From the NCBI GenBank assembly GCA_029866205.1, contig JARWZT010000001.1, positions 62,001-126,000 of the forward strand: DNA of 64,000 bases, given 5' to 3'. How positions within the stretch are numbered: the first letter of the stretch is position 1; each line of letters opens with the position of its first letter. A model generated the notes under the pieces. It saw only the letters and a list, made by a program, of their open reading frames with translations. It made no database searches and was not told the origin of the DNA. The stretch comes from Rhodoferax sp. (GTDB taxonomy: Bacteria; Pseudomonadota; Gammaproteobacteria; Burkholderiales; Burkholderiaceae_C). The position numbers were made by a program, and so were the translations under genes. This document shows, piece after piece, positions 42,474 to 51,706 of the stretch.

Positions 42474-44288
42474 CTACCAGGTATCGATCGCCGCGCCGCG
42501 CAGCGGGTCCACGCGCCCGACGGCCAGGCCACGTACCAGCCAGGCGCGCGTGTCGGCCGGGTCGATCACCGCGTCAATTTCCAGGCTACCGGCCATGGCC
42601 AACGCGCTGCCGTTGTCTACCTGTTGCGCCAGCAATTGCGCAAACAGTGTGTCGCGCGCGGCACCCTCGGGAACCGATTCGAGTTCTTTCTTAAACCCCA
42701 GACGCACCGCGCCTTCCAGACCCATGGCGCCAAACTCGGCGCTGGGCCAGGCCACGGTGCACAGTGGGGCATGAAAGCCTCCGGCCGTCATGGCCATAGC
42801 ACCCAGGCCGTAGCCTTTGCGCAGCACCACGCTCAGGTACGGCACGCGCAGGTGCGCCGCAGCGACAAACATACGGCTCACATGCCGCACCTGCGCTGTG
42901 GCCTCGGTGTCGGGCCCGACCATGAATCCAGGCGTATCCACCAGACTCACGATGGGCAGGCCGTGGGCGTTGCACAGCTGCATAAAGCGCGCCGCCTTGT
43001 CCGCAGCGGTGGCGTCAATCGCACCGCCCAGGTGCTGCGGGTTGTTGGCCAGCACGCCCACGGCGCGGCCCTCCATGCGTGCCAAGGCGGTGTGGATGCC
43101 CACACCAAAGCCGCTGCGCAGCTCCAGCACGCTGTCGGCGTCCGCCAGGCTGTGCAGTGCGGCGCGGGTGTCGTAGACGCGCAAGCGGTTCTCGGGCACC
43201 ACGGCACGCAGGGCCAGCGCATCGGGTGCCTGCCAGCCGGCGCAGGTGCCCGTAAAAAAGCCCAGGTACTTTTTGGCTGCCGCCACGGCTTGTGCCTCGT
43301 CGTCCACCAGCAGGTCGATCACGCCGTTGGTGTGCTGCACCTTGCTCGGGCCAATCTGCTCGGGCGTGAACACGCCCAGGCCGCCGCCCTCGACCATGGC
43401 CGGGCCGCCCATGCCGATGTTGCTGCCGCGCGTGGCGATGACCACGTCACAGCAACCCAAGAGTGCGGCATTGCCGGCAAAGCAGCGTCCGGCGGCAATA
43501 CCCAGCACCGGCACCTGGCCGTTCAGGCGCGCAAACCGGGCAAAGGTGGCCACATGCAGCCCGGCCACGATGGGCATGTCCACATCGCCTGGCCGGCCGC
43601 CGCCGCCTTCGGCAAACAAGACCACGGGCAACTTGTGCTCCAGCGCGATACCCAGCATGCGGTCGGTCTTTTGGTGGTTGCGCATGCCTTGGGTGCCCGC
43701 CAACACGGTCGCGTCGTAGGCCATCACCACGCAAGGTGTGCCGCCCACCGTGGCGGTGCCGCAGACCATGCCGTCGGCGGGGGTGTTGCGCACCAGGTCG
43801 TCTTGGCTGCGGCGTTGGCTTTGCGCGGCCACGGCCAACGCGCCGTATTCAGAAAAACTGCCGGGGTCGCACAGGTCGGCCAGGTTCTCGCGCGCGGTGC
43901 GCAGCCCCAGTTTGTGGCGCTTGGCCACCGCCTCGGGCCGATGGGCGTCCAGCGTGAAGGCGTGACGCGCCTGCATGCGGGCTAGGTCCAGGCGCACGTC
44001 CTGGGCAGCGGGCGGCCCCTCCGGCGGGCCCGCCGATGCGCTTGGCTCAGCCAGTGGCGATGGCGTGTGGGCACTGCGCTGGATAACCAACAGCACATCG
44101 TCTTGCGCGACCGTCTCGCCCACCGCAAAAAAACATTCCCGCACCGTCCCGGCGTGGGGCGCGCGCACCTCGTGTTCCATTTTCATGGCCTCCAGCACCA
44201 GCAGCACCTGTCCGGCCTGTACCGCGTCTCCGACCTGGGCCTGGCAGTGGACAATGTGGGCTTGCAGGGGCGCGCGCAGTTCAAACAT
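42474..44288 (-). CDS. biotinyl-carboxyltransferase fusion of an acyl-CoA carboxylase, without biotin carboxylase
   Basis: From ATG 44288 the product is 604 residues. Residues ~1-70 form a biotinyl/lipoyl domain with the biotin site EAMKMEH; after a Pro/Ala-rich linker come the two carboxyltransferase halves (VMAYDATVLAGTQGMRNHQK; CDVVIATRGSNIGMGGPAM; LVDTPGFMVGPDTEA). Long acyl-CoA carboxylases have BC-BCCP-CT order; here the biotin carboxylase domain is absent and the upstream gene is divergent. It must use a biotin carboxylase encoded elsewhere, or is a truncated gene. Substrate unknown. Confidence 0.8.
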   Translation of the reverse strand: MFELRAPLQAHIVHCQAQVGDAVQAGQVLLVLEAMKMEHEVRAPHAGTVRECFFAVGETVAQDDVLLVIQRSAHTPSPLAEPSASAGPPEGPPAAQDVRLDLARMQARHAFTLDAHRPEAVAKRHKLGLRTARENLADLCDPGSFSEYGALAVAAQSQRRSQDDLVRNTPADGMVCGTATVGGTPCVVMAYDATVLAGTQGMRNHQKTDRMLGIALEHKLPVVLFAEGGGGRPGDVDMPIVAGLHVATFARFARLNGQVPVLGIAAGRCFAGNAALLGCCDVVIATRGSNIGMGGPAMVEGGGLGVFTPEQIGPSKVQHTNGVIDLLVDDEAQAVAAAKKYLGFFTGTCAGWQAPDALALRAVVPENRLRVYDTRAALHSLADADSVLELRSGFGVGIHTALARMEGRAVGVLANNPQHLGGAIDATAADKAARFMQLCNAHGLPIVSLVDTPGFMVGPDTEATAQVRHVSRMFVAAAHLRVPYLSVVLRKGYGLGAMAMTAGGFHAPLCTVAWPSAEFGAMGLEGAVRLGFKKELESVPEGAARDTLFAQLLAQQVDNGSALAMAGSLEIDAVIDPADTRAWLVRGLAVGRVDPLRGAAIDTW

Positions 44289-44466
44289 GGTGGTGTGGCC
44301 GCACAGGCGGCAAGGGTTTGGGGGTCTGCCCGGGGTGGCTGACACGCCCCAAAACAGTATAGGGAACGCCTGGTCGGGGCGCGCGGTATCCTGGTCGACC
44401 CCGTGACGCCCAGCTGCGCCCCTGGCCCCGTTTTGTTCGACAGTCTGTGTACCAAGAAAGTCCTTT

Positions 44467-45486
44467 ATGACCCCCAGCGACTTCGCTCCTTTGATTCAAC
44501 TCAGTCGTGGTGGCCTGGCCGAATGCGTGCACTTTGGTGCGCTGGCGGTGGTCAATGCGCGTGACGAATTGCAGGCCTATGTGGGCAAGCCGCACATGAT
44601 GAGTTTTACCCGCTCCACCCTCAAGGCCTTGCAAGCCCTGCCTTTTATGCAAGCGGGCGGCGCGCGGCAATTTGGTTTCAGCCAGCCCGAGCTGGCCATG
44701 CTGTGTGCCAGCCACAACGGCGAAGCCATGCATGTGCAAGCGGCCGAGGCCATGCTGGCCAAAGCCGGGCAGGGCTACAAAGTGCTGCGCTGCGGCTGCC
44801 ATGTTCCCGGCCTGTACATGCTGATGGACAAGACCGCGCCGGACGGCATTGAATACGACGAACGCCACAACAACTGCAGCGGAAAGCACGCCGGTTTTGT
44901 CGCCCATTGCGTGCAAAACGGCTGGAGTCTGGACGACTACATCCTTCCCGACCACCCCTTGCAGCAAGCCATTGCCCGTGACGTTGCGGCGGCCGTGGGC
45001 ATGGACGTCCAAGACCTCAAAATGGGCATAGACGGCTGCTCGGCGCCCAACTACGCCATGCCCCTGTCCAAATTGGCTTATGGCTACGCGCGCCTGGCCA
45101 GCGGCGCACAAGACGCGCAGTTTGGCGAAAGTTTTGCCCAGCTGGGCGAGGCCATGACGGCTTATCCTGAAATGGTCAGTGGCACCGGGCGCAATGACCT
45201 GGCATTTATGCAAATCGGCCGGGGCGACTGGATCACCAAAATTGGTGCCGACGGCGTACAGGTCGTGGCCAGCAAAAGCCGGGGCGAAGCCCTGGCGCTC
45301 AAAATTAGCGATGGCAATAAAACGGCTCTGTATGCCGCCACCGTCGAAGCGCTGGAGCAGCTGGGTTGGCTTGATACCGCCCAGCGCGAGGCGCTGCAGC
45401 CCTGGCGCGCCCAAGCCATCGTCAACGCGCGTGGCATCAGCGTGGGCGCACGCGACGCCTGTTTCCGGCTGCAAACTCCGGCCTGA
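44467..45486 (+). CDS. L-asparaginase, PF06089 family
   Basis: A 339-residue protein of the Rhizobium etli AnsA-type (class 3) asparaginase family, unrelated to E. coli AnsB: PLIQLSRGGLAECVHFGALA, KPHMMSFTRSTLKALQALPF, NNCSGKHAGFVAHC, GIDGCSAPNYAMPL. It hydrolyses asparagine to aspartate and ammonia. It is 14 bases upstream of an arginase gene, pointing to a nitrogen-salvage unit. The 179-base divergent gap to the carboxyltransferase gene should hold its promoter. Confidence 0.87.
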   Translation: MTPSDFAPLIQLSRGGLAECVHFGALAVVNARDELQAYVGKPHMMSFTRSTLKALQALPFMQAGGARQFGFSQPELAMLCASHNGEAMHVQAAEAMLAKAGQGYKVLRCGCHVPGLYMLMDKTAPDGIEYDERHNNCSGKHAGFVAHCVQNGWSLDDYILPDHPLQQAIARDVAAAVGMDVQDLKMGIDGCSAPNYAMPLSKLAYGYARLASGAQDAQFGESFAQLGEAMTAYPEMVSGTGRNDLAFMQIGRGDWITKIGADGVQVVASKSRGEALALKISDGNKTALYAATVEALEQLGWLDTAQREALQPWRAQAIVNARGISVGARDACFRLQTPA

Positions 45487-45500
45487 AGGCAGGCTCCCCC

Positions 45501-46427
45501 ATGAACGTCAACATCAGCCTGATTGGCGCGCCCACCGACATCGGCGCGGGTATGCGCGGTGCCAGCATGGGGCCTGAAGCCCTGCGCGTGGCCGGTTTGG
45601 CGCCGGTGTTGCAAGCCTTGGGGCTGCAAGTGCACGACTGCGGTGACGTGACGGGTCCGCGCAACCCCTGGCAGGCACCGCACGATGGCTATCGCCACCT
45701 GCCCGAAGTGGTGGCCTGGAACGAGGCGCTGCACGCCGCCGTTTACGCCCAGTTGGGCCTGGGGCGCTTGCCGATGGTGCTGGGTGGCGACCATTGCCTG
45801 GGCATTGGCTCAATCAGCGCCGTGGCGCGCCACTGCCGCGACATCGGCAAGAAGCTGCGCGTGCTCTGGCTTGACGCCCATGCCGACTTCAACACCAACA
45901 TGCTCACCCCCAGCGGCAACCTGCATGGCATGCCGGTGGCCTGCCTGTGCGGACTGGGGCCGACGGCGTTAACCGGCCTGGGCGGCCAGACGCCGGCGAT
46001 TCAGCCCGACTGGCTGCGCCAGATTGGCATCCGCAGCGTGGACGCGGGCGAAAAACGCCTGGTCCATGCGCACAATCTCGATGTCTTTGACATGCGTTTT
46101 ATCGACGAGCAGGGCATGCGTGCCACCATGGACATGGCGCTGGCCGGACTCGATGCCGACACGCACCTGCATGTGAGTTTTGATGTCGACTTTCTGGACC
46201 CGGACATTGCCCCGGGCGTGGGCACCACGGTGCGCGGCGGCCCCACTTACCGTGAGGCTCAGCTGTGCATGGAAATGATTGCAGACACCGGTTTGCTGGC
46301 GTCTCTGGACATCATGGAGCTCAACCCCGCTTTGGACGAGCGCAACCGGACCGCCGAGCTGGCGGTCGATCTGGTGGAGTCCTTGTTCGGGAAAAGCACC
46401 TTGATGCGCAAAACGGCAACTTTTTAA
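45501..46427 (+). CDS. rocF: arginase
   Basis: A 308-residue ureohydrolase. The Mn-binding motifs GGDHCLGIGS, LDAHADFNT and SFDVDFLDP are intact, and residues around HGMPVACLCG fit arginase rather than agmatinase. It turns arginine into ornithine and urea. It is probably cotranscribed with the asparaginase gene just upstream. Confidence 0.9.
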   Translation: MNVNISLIGAPTDIGAGMRGASMGPEALRVAGLAPVLQALGLQVHDCGDVTGPRNPWQAPHDGYRHLPEVVAWNEALHAAVYAQLGLGRLPMVLGGDHCLGIGSISAVARHCRDIGKKLRVLWLDAHADFNTNMLTPSGNLHGMPVACLCGLGPTALTGLGGQTPAIQPDWLRQIGIRSVDAGEKRLVHAHNLDVFDMRFIDEQGMRATMDMALAGLDADTHLHVSFDVDFLDPDIAPGVGTTVRGGPTYREAQLCMEMIADTGLLASLDIMELNPALDERNRTAELAVDLVESLFGKSTLMRKTATF

Positions 46428-46536
46428 GGCGCCGCGCCGGTCAGCTTGGGCAGCGACGCAGCCCTGCGCTTGAACCCGGTCGCGTACGTCCGCAAGCCGC
46501 TGTACGCCGCCTACCAGACACCGCCCAAGTTCCCTC

Positions 46537-48072
46537 TCAAGTTACCTTGGGAAAGCGCGCCCGGCGCTCCAGATCGTCCAGATCCATGTGGTTGCGCATG
46601 TACTGCTCGCTTGCCACCACCATGGGTTGGTGATCCCAGGGCATGAGCTTGCCTTGGGTCAGCGCCTTGCCGACCAAGCGGCGGCGGCGCTGGCTGGCCA
46701 GCACCTGCTGGTGCAGGGTGGGCAAGTCCCAGCGTTTGGCGACCTCGTCGATGAAGGCCTGCAGCACGCCCTGGTGCGCCGGCACATCCGCCAGGTTGTT
46801 CAGCTCATCGGGGTCGGATTCCAGGTGGTAAAGCAGGCAGAGGTCGTCTTGCGAATACATGAACTTCCAGGGCCCGCGGCGAATCATCACCAACGGCGTC
46901 TTGCTGCCCTCGGCCATGTACTCGCCAATGACCTCGTCATGCCCCGGCACCCCGGGCAGGTTTTGCAGGTGCGGCAAAAGCGAGCGTCCGTCCAGGTGCA
47001 GGTGGGGGTCCAGCGTGCCACCGGCCAGTTCAACAAAGGTCGGCAGCAGGTCGATGGTGGACACGCTGTGGGCCACCTTGTGCGCGGCAAACCGCTGGGG
47101 CGCGTGGATGACCAGCGGCACGCGCGCGGCCATCTCGTACCAGTGCATCTTGTACCAAAGGCTGCGCTCGCCCAGCATGTCGCCGTGATCGCCCGAGAAC
47201 ACCACGATGGTGTCTTCACGCAGGCCGCAGTCGTCCAGGGTTTTGAGCAGTGCGCCGATCTGGCTGTCCACATAGCTGCAGGCGCCAAAGTAGGCGCGCC
47301 GGGCACGCGCAATCGCCTCGTCTGGCAGCGGCTTGTCCCACAAATCAATCACCTTGAGCAGGCGTTTGGAATGCGCGTCCTGGTTGGCCTGGGCGATCAG
47401 GGTGCGCGGCATCGGAATATCCACCCCCTCGTACAGATCCCAGTATTCGGCGGGAATCGTGTACGGGTCATGTGGGTGCGTCATGGACACCGTCAGGCAA
47501 AAAGGCCGGTCGGGCGTGTTACGCACGTGGTCATAAAGGTACTGGCGTGCCTTGAACACCACTTCTTCGTCAAAGTCGAGCTGGTTGCTGCGCACACAGG
47601 GGCCGGCCTGCAGCACCGAGGCCATGTTGTGGTACCAGCTGGGGCGCTTTTCGAGCTCGTCCCAGTTGACGGCCCAGCCGTAGTCGGCGGGGTAAATGTC
47701 ACTGGTCAGGCGTTCCTCGTAGCCGTGCAGCTGGTCGGGGCCGCAAAAATGCATCTTGCCCGACAGTGCCGTGCGGTAGCCCAAATTGCGCAGGTAGTGC
47801 GCGTAAGTGGGCACGTCCGCCGGAAAGTCGGCTGCATTGTCAAAGCCGCCAATGCGCGAAGGCAGCTGCCCGCTCACCAGGCTAAAGCGCGAGGGTGCGC
47901 ACAAGGGGCTGTTGCAGTAAGCCGAATCAAAAGTCACGCCCTGGGCCGCCAGTTGGGACAAATGCGGCATCTGCATCTTGGAGTCGGGGTCGTGCAGGGG
48001 CAACAAGGGCGCGGCCATCTGGTCGGCCATGATGAACAAAATGTGAGGGCGTTTGGCGGGGCTGGTGGACAT
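46537..48072 (-). CDS. betC: choline-sulfatase-like sulfatase
   Basis: A 511-residue sulfatase. The formylglycine site is SPLCAPSR (~residues 55-62); metal-binding residues lie in HILFIMADQM and FSGDHGDMLGE. The N-terminal ADQMAAPLLP, HPHDPYTIP and a C-terminal tail rich in RRR/LMPWDHQP are features of BetC, which frees choline from choline-O-sulfate. No signal peptide, so cytoplasmic. No bet genes adjoin. It is convergent with arginase. Confidence 0.85.
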   Translation of the reverse strand: MSTSPAKRPHILFIMADQMAAPLLPLHDPDSKMQMPHLSQLAAQGVTFDSAYCNSPLCAPSRFSLVSGQLPSRIGGFDNAADFPADVPTYAHYLRNLGYRTALSGKMHFCGPDQLHGYEERLTSDIYPADYGWAVNWDELEKRPSWYHNMASVLQAGPCVRSNQLDFDEEVVFKARQYLYDHVRNTPDRPFCLTVSMTHPHDPYTIPAEYWDLYEGVDIPMPRTLIAQANQDAHSKRLLKVIDLWDKPLPDEAIARARRAYFGACSYVDSQIGALLKTLDDCGLREDTIVVFSGDHGDMLGERSLWYKMHWYEMAARVPLVIHAPQRFAAHKVAHSVSTIDLLPTFVELAGGTLDPHLHLDGRSLLPHLQNLPGVPGHDEVIGEYMAEGSKTPLVMIRRGPWKFMYSQDDLCLLYHLESDPDELNNLADVPAHQGVLQAFIDEVAKRWDLPTLHQQVLASQRRRRLVGKALTQGKLMPWDHQPMVVASEQYMRNHMDLDDLERRARFPKVT

Positions 48073-48268
48073 GGTGGTTTCTTGGGGCTCAGGTCAAATT
48101 GGGGCCAATGCTACTGCGGTAAAGCTGCCATCTTGCCCGCGACGGACGGCGCATTGGCGCGCATTTGCGCCTTGGGCGGTTCTGCCTGCGTCAAGCAATT
48201 CGCCGCCGCAGGCGCCCACGGCCGGTCAGGTCCAAGACCGGTGGGCTTTGCCGCTACAGTCCTTCTCT

Positions 48269-48892
48269 ATGCCTCTCGCCGAACTCACCGCCTTGCTGCT
48301 GCTGTCCACCGCCTCCAGTTTTACGCCGGGGCCCAATACGGCGCTCTCCACCGCCTTGGGCGCCAACCTGGGGCTCAAACACGCGCTGCGCTTTGTCTGC
48401 GCCGTGCCGGTGGGCTGGGGTTTGCTGTTTACGCTGTGCGCCGCCGGTTTGGGCGCCATCGTGCTGGCCGTGCCGGGCTTGCGCCTGGCCATCCAGGTGC
48501 TGGGCGTGGCCTATTTGCTGTGGCTGGCGGCCAAGCTGTGGAGCAGCCGCACGCTGGCACAGGCGGACATGGCACGTCTGCAGGTCACGTTTACCCAAGG
48601 CGTGGCGCTGCAGTTTTTGAACATCAAGGCCTGGATGCTGGCGCTGACCGTGGTGGCCGGTTGGCTGGCCGGGCGCGAGGACGTGCTGCAGCGCTATGCC
48701 ATTACCCTGCCGCTGATGCTGGCGTTTGGCTTTTTCAGCAACCTGCTGTACGCCGCCATGGGCTCGCTGCTGCGCGCGTGGTTGAGCGGCCCGGTGGTGG
48801 ACGGCGTGGCCACGGCGCAGCGACTGCGCTGGTTTAACCGGGGCATGGCGGTAGTGCTGGTGGCTACCGCTGCCTGGATGGCGACCCTTTGA
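48269..48892 (+). CDS. LysE/RhtB-family amino acid exporter
   Basis: A 207-residue inner-membrane protein with six hydrophobic segments and the family motif SSFTPGPNTALSTALGAN near the N-terminus; LNIKAWMLAL matches the NPK/NxKxW site in TM3-4. LysE-type proteins export amino acids or related small molecules. ATG 48269 precedes MPLAELTALL. Divergent from the sulfatase with 196 bases between them. Confidence 0.85.
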   Translation: MPLAELTALLLLSTASSFTPGPNTALSTALGANLGLKHALRFVCAVPVGWGLLFTLCAAGLGAIVLAVPGLRLAIQVLGVAYLLWLAAKLWSSRTLAQADMARLQVTFTQGVALQFLNIKAWMLALTVVAGWLAGREDVLQRYAITLPLMLAFGFFSNLLYAAMGSLLRAWLSGPVVDGVATAQRLRWFNRGMAVVLVATAAWMATL

Positions 48893-48971
48893 GTGCTGCG
48901 CGGCCGGGTGTGCCGCGCTGTGACACCTGTCAACAAACACCGCCGTTTCATCCCAAGCCCAAGCCCCGCGC

Positions 48972-49178
48972 CTACAGCCCATCAAACACGACCTCCAGCC
49001 ACGGGTCCACGCCCGGCGGACCGGCCACCATGCTGGCAGCCCAGTCAAAGTAAGCCTGTTTGCGTTCGGGTGACCCATCGGCGGGTGGTTTTGCCAGGCG
49101 GTAACGCAAATTGCTGATCTTGTCGGCCAGATTGACCCGCTGGGCCTGTGGCGAAACTTGTGGCCCGTGCTCGACCGG
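48972..49178 (-). pseudogene. C-terminal fragment of an HD-domain (p)ppGpp hydrolase-like gene
   Basis: On the minus strand a frame ending in TAG at 48974-48972 encodes about 68 residues including VEHGPQVSPQAQRVNLADKI, then SNLRYRL and ERKQAYFDWAASMVAGP. This is the tail of small HD-domain guanosine polyphosphate hydrolases (MESH1/SpoT-like). A stop at 49181-49179 closes it upstream and the HD active site is missing, so it is a relic. Downstream of it (49182-49395) lies the promoter region of the polyol operon. Confidence 0.7.
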
Positions 49179-49232
49179 CTACCGTTGTGCAACACAGCTT
49201 CACGCTCCAATAAGTGGTACGCATATGGCGTA

Positions 49233-49252
49233 ACTAGGTGTAAATACTAGGT
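49233..49252 (+). promoter_or_regulatory. direct repeat, candidate AraC-type operator of the polyol operon
   Basis: ACTAGGT occurs at 49233-49239 and 49246-49252, 13 bases apart start to start, 144 bases upstream of mtlE. AraC-family regulators often bind such direct repeats, and one is encoded in this operon (55929). Too short to be certain. Confidence 0.3.
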
Positions 49253-49395
49253 TGTCGGCGCATCAAAATACCGAATAGTGCTGCCAGAGTACCAATGCTG
49301 CACGAGGGTTTCTGTATCTTCACTGCGTCAGTGTCGGCTTGTATCCGCGCATTGAACAGGGCATTCCATACCATTTCCACTTAGGAGACAAATCC

Positions 49396-50709
49396 ATGAA
49401 ATTCAAAACCCGTATCGTTGCAGCCGCGGCCTTGGCAGCATCGCTCTCCGGCTTTTCCCATGCTGCCACTGAACTCGTGATTGCCACGGTGAACAACGGC
49501 CACATGATTGAAATGGCCAAGCTGAGCAAAAACTTTGAGCAAGCCAACCCCGATATCAAACTGAAGTGGGTGACCTTGGAAGAAGGCGTGCTGCGCCAAC
49601 GCGTAACCACCGACATCGCCACCAAAGGCGGTCAGTTTGACGTGATGACCATCGGCATGTACGAGACCCCCATCTGGGGCAAAAAGGGCTGGCTCAAAGA
49701 ACTCAAGGGTGATGCCAGCTACGACGCAGACGACATCCTGCCCGCCATGCGCAACGGCCTGAGCGTGGACGGAAAAATGTATGCCGCCCCTTTCTACGGC
49801 GAAAGCTCGATGCTGATGTACCGCAAGGACCTGGCCGACAAAGCCGGTGTGACCTTTGCCGAGCGCCCCACCTGGGAGCAGGTGCGTGATGCGGCCTCCA
49901 AAATGCATGACCCGAAAAACGGTGTCTACGGCATCTGCTTGCGTGGCAAACCAGGCTGGGGCGACAACATGGCCTTTTTGTCGACCATGGTTAACAGCTT
50001 TGGCGGCCAGTGGTTTGACATGTCCTGGAAGCCCCAGTTGGAGTCCAAGCCCTGGAAAGACGCAGTTACGTTTTACGTCGATCTGCTCGGCAAGTACGGC
50101 CCTCCCGGCTCTTCGGCCAACAGCTTCAACGAAATTTTGGCCCTGTACAACGAAGGCAAGTGCGGTATGTGGATTGACGCCACGATCGCAGCCTCGTTCA
50201 TCACCGACCCCAAGCAGTCCAAAGTGGCTGACAAGGTGGCGTTTGCTCAAGGTCCTTACAGCGTGACGCAAAAAGGCGCGAACTGGCTCTGGGCATGGGC
50301 GCTGGCCATTCCCGCAGGCACCAAAAATGCTGATGCGGCGCAGAAGTTTGTGAGCTGGGCGACCTCCAAGGACTACATCAACCTGGTGGCAAAGACCAAC
50401 GGTTGGGCACGTGTTCCTACCGGCACCCGCAAGTCGACTTATGCCAACCCTGAGTTCCAGAAGGCTGCCGTCTTTGCTGCTGCTGAAAAAGCGGCTATCG
50501 ACTCGGCCAACCCGAACGACAGCACTTTGCCCAAGTCACCGTATGTGGGCGTGCAGTTTGCTGCCATTCCTGAGTTCCAGGCCATCGGTATCGCCGTGGG
50601 TCAGCAAATGAGCGCTGCATTGGCGGGCAAAGTGTCAGTGGACGACGCCCTCAAGGCTTCGCAAGTGGCGGCAGACCGCGAGATGAAGAAAGCCAAGTAC
50701 TACAAGTAA
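49396..50709 (+). CDS. mtlE: polyol ABC transporter substrate-binding protein
   Basis: A 437-residue family-1 solute-binding protein: signal peptide residues 1-22 ending SHA, then ATELVIATVNNGHMIEMAKL and FDVMTIGMYETPIWGKKGW, features of the SmoE/MtlE group that binds mannitol, sorbitol and arabitol. RBS TAGGAGAC precedes the ATG. First gene of a transport and catabolic operon ending at xylB. Confidence 0.88.
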   Translation: MKFKTRIVAAAALAASLSGFSHAATELVIATVNNGHMIEMAKLSKNFEQANPDIKLKWVTLEEGVLRQRVTTDIATKGGQFDVMTIGMYETPIWGKKGWLKELKGDASYDADDILPAMRNGLSVDGKMYAAPFYGESSMLMYRKDLADKAGVTFAERPTWEQVRDAASKMHDPKNGVYGICLRGKPGWGDNMAFLSTMVNSFGGQWFDMSWKPQLESKPWKDAVTFYVDLLGKYGPPGSSANSFNEILALYNEGKCGMWIDATIAASFITDPKQSKVADKVAFAQGPYSVTQKGANWLWAWALAIPAGTKNADAAQKFVSWATSKDYINLVAKTNGWARVPTGTRKSTYANPEFQKAAVFAAAEKAAIDSANPNDSTLPKSPYVGVQFAAIPEFQAIGIAVGQQMSAALAGKVSVDDALKASQVAADREMKKAKYYK

Positions 50710-50718
50710 TTGGCCAGA

Positions 50719-50757
50719 CGCTGCGCCCCGGAGCACCTTGTGCTGCGGGGCGCAGCG
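50719..50757 (+). other. strong intercistronic hairpin after the binding-protein gene
   Basis: CGCTGCGCCCCG (50719-50730) and CGGGGCGCAGCG (50746-50757) are perfect reverse complements, and the 15-base loop has an inner AGCA/TGCT pairing. No U-run follows. Hairpins at this place, right after the stop of a transport binding-protein gene, commonly stabilise the upstream message and reduce read-through, giving more receptor than permease. Confidence 0.75.
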
Positions 50758-50840
50758 CCTTGTGACCGGTTTTTGGCGGCCGAATCGCACTGGTCGCCAC
50801 CCTGCCTTTCCTTTTTTCTTGCCCATTTTTTAAGTCACCC

Positions 50841-51701
50841 ATGAAACGCCTGCTTCCCCGGTTGCTAATGGCGCCCGCTGTCCTCACCTTGTTGATGTGG
50901 ATGGTTGTTCCGCTGGTGATGACGATTTACTTCTCGCTCATCCGCTACAACCTGATGCAGCCGGAAGAGACCGGTTTTGCCGGCCTGGAGAACTTTGAAT
51001 ACTTTTTGACCGACCCCTCGTTCAGCGTGGCGGTGGTCAACACCTTGTTGCTTTTGGGCAGCGTGATTGTCATCACCGTGCTGTTGGGCATTGTGGTGGC
51101 GCTGCTCATTGACGCGCCCTTTCCCGGTCGGGGCTTGGTGCGCTTGCTGCTGATTTCGCCTTTTTTTGTCATGCCCACGGTCAACGCGTTGCTGTGGAAA
51201 CACATGATGATGAACCCCATTTACGGGGTACTGGCCCAGGTGTGGATGTTTTTTGGTGCCGAGCCCGTGGACTGGCTGACCAATTTTCCGCTGCTGTCGG
51301 TCATCATCATGGTGTCCTGGCAGTGGCTGCCTTTTGCCACGCTGATCTTCATGACGGCGCTGCAAAGTATGAACCGCGAACAGATCGAGGCCGCACGCAT
51401 GGACGGCGCCACTTATCTGCAGCAACTGCGCTACCTGTACCTGCCGCATCTGGGTCGCTCGGTGGCCGTAGTGGTGATGATTGAGCTAATCTTTTTGCTC
51501 AGCGTGTTCGCCGAAATATTCACCACCACCGGTGGTGGCCCCGGCGACGCCAGTACCAATGTGGCGTTTCTGATTTTCAAACAGGCTCTGCTCAATTTTG
51601 ATGCCGGTGTGGCCTCCGCTGGAGCGCTGTTTGCCGTGCTGCTGGCCAATATCGCCGCCGCCTTCCTGATTCGCATGGTTGGCAAAAACCTGGACAAATA
51701 A
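50841..51701 (+). CDS. mtlF: polyol ABC transporter permease
   Basis: A 286-residue MalF-type permease with six hydrophobic segments and the EAA loop MNREQIEAARMDGATYLQQL. It forms the membrane channel with the product of the next gene. Separated from mtlE by 131 bases holding the hairpin. Confidence 0.9.
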   Translation: MKRLLPRLLMAPAVLTLLMWMVVPLVMTIYFSLIRYNLMQPEETGFAGLENFEYFLTDPSFSVAVVNTLLLLGSVIVITVLLGIVVALLIDAPFPGRGLVRLLLISPFFVMPTVNALLWKHMMMNPIYGVLAQVWMFFGAEPVDWLTNFPLLSVIIMVSWQWLPFATLIFMTALQSMNREQIEAARMDGATYLQQLRYLYLPHLGRSVAVVVMIELIFLLSVFAEIFTTTGGGPGDASTNVAFLIFKQALLNFDAGVASAGALFAVLLANIAAAFLIRMVGKNLDK

Positions 51702-51706
51702 GCAAC

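Noticed and set aside
42363..43985. 540-codon plus-strand open frame
   Set aside because: Antisense to the biotinyl-carboxyltransferase gene; no family resemblance.
46428..46536. Possible small gene between arginase and the sulfatase
   Set aside because: A plus-strand frame looks somewhat protein-like but runs into the sulfatase antisense and has no ribosome site; not supported.
46588..48837. 749-codon plus-strand open frame
   Set aside because: It is antisense to the sulfatase gene, which has intact catalytic motifs. The frame is rich in His/Gly/Val/Gln, typical of the complement of high-GC coding sequence, and resembles no family.
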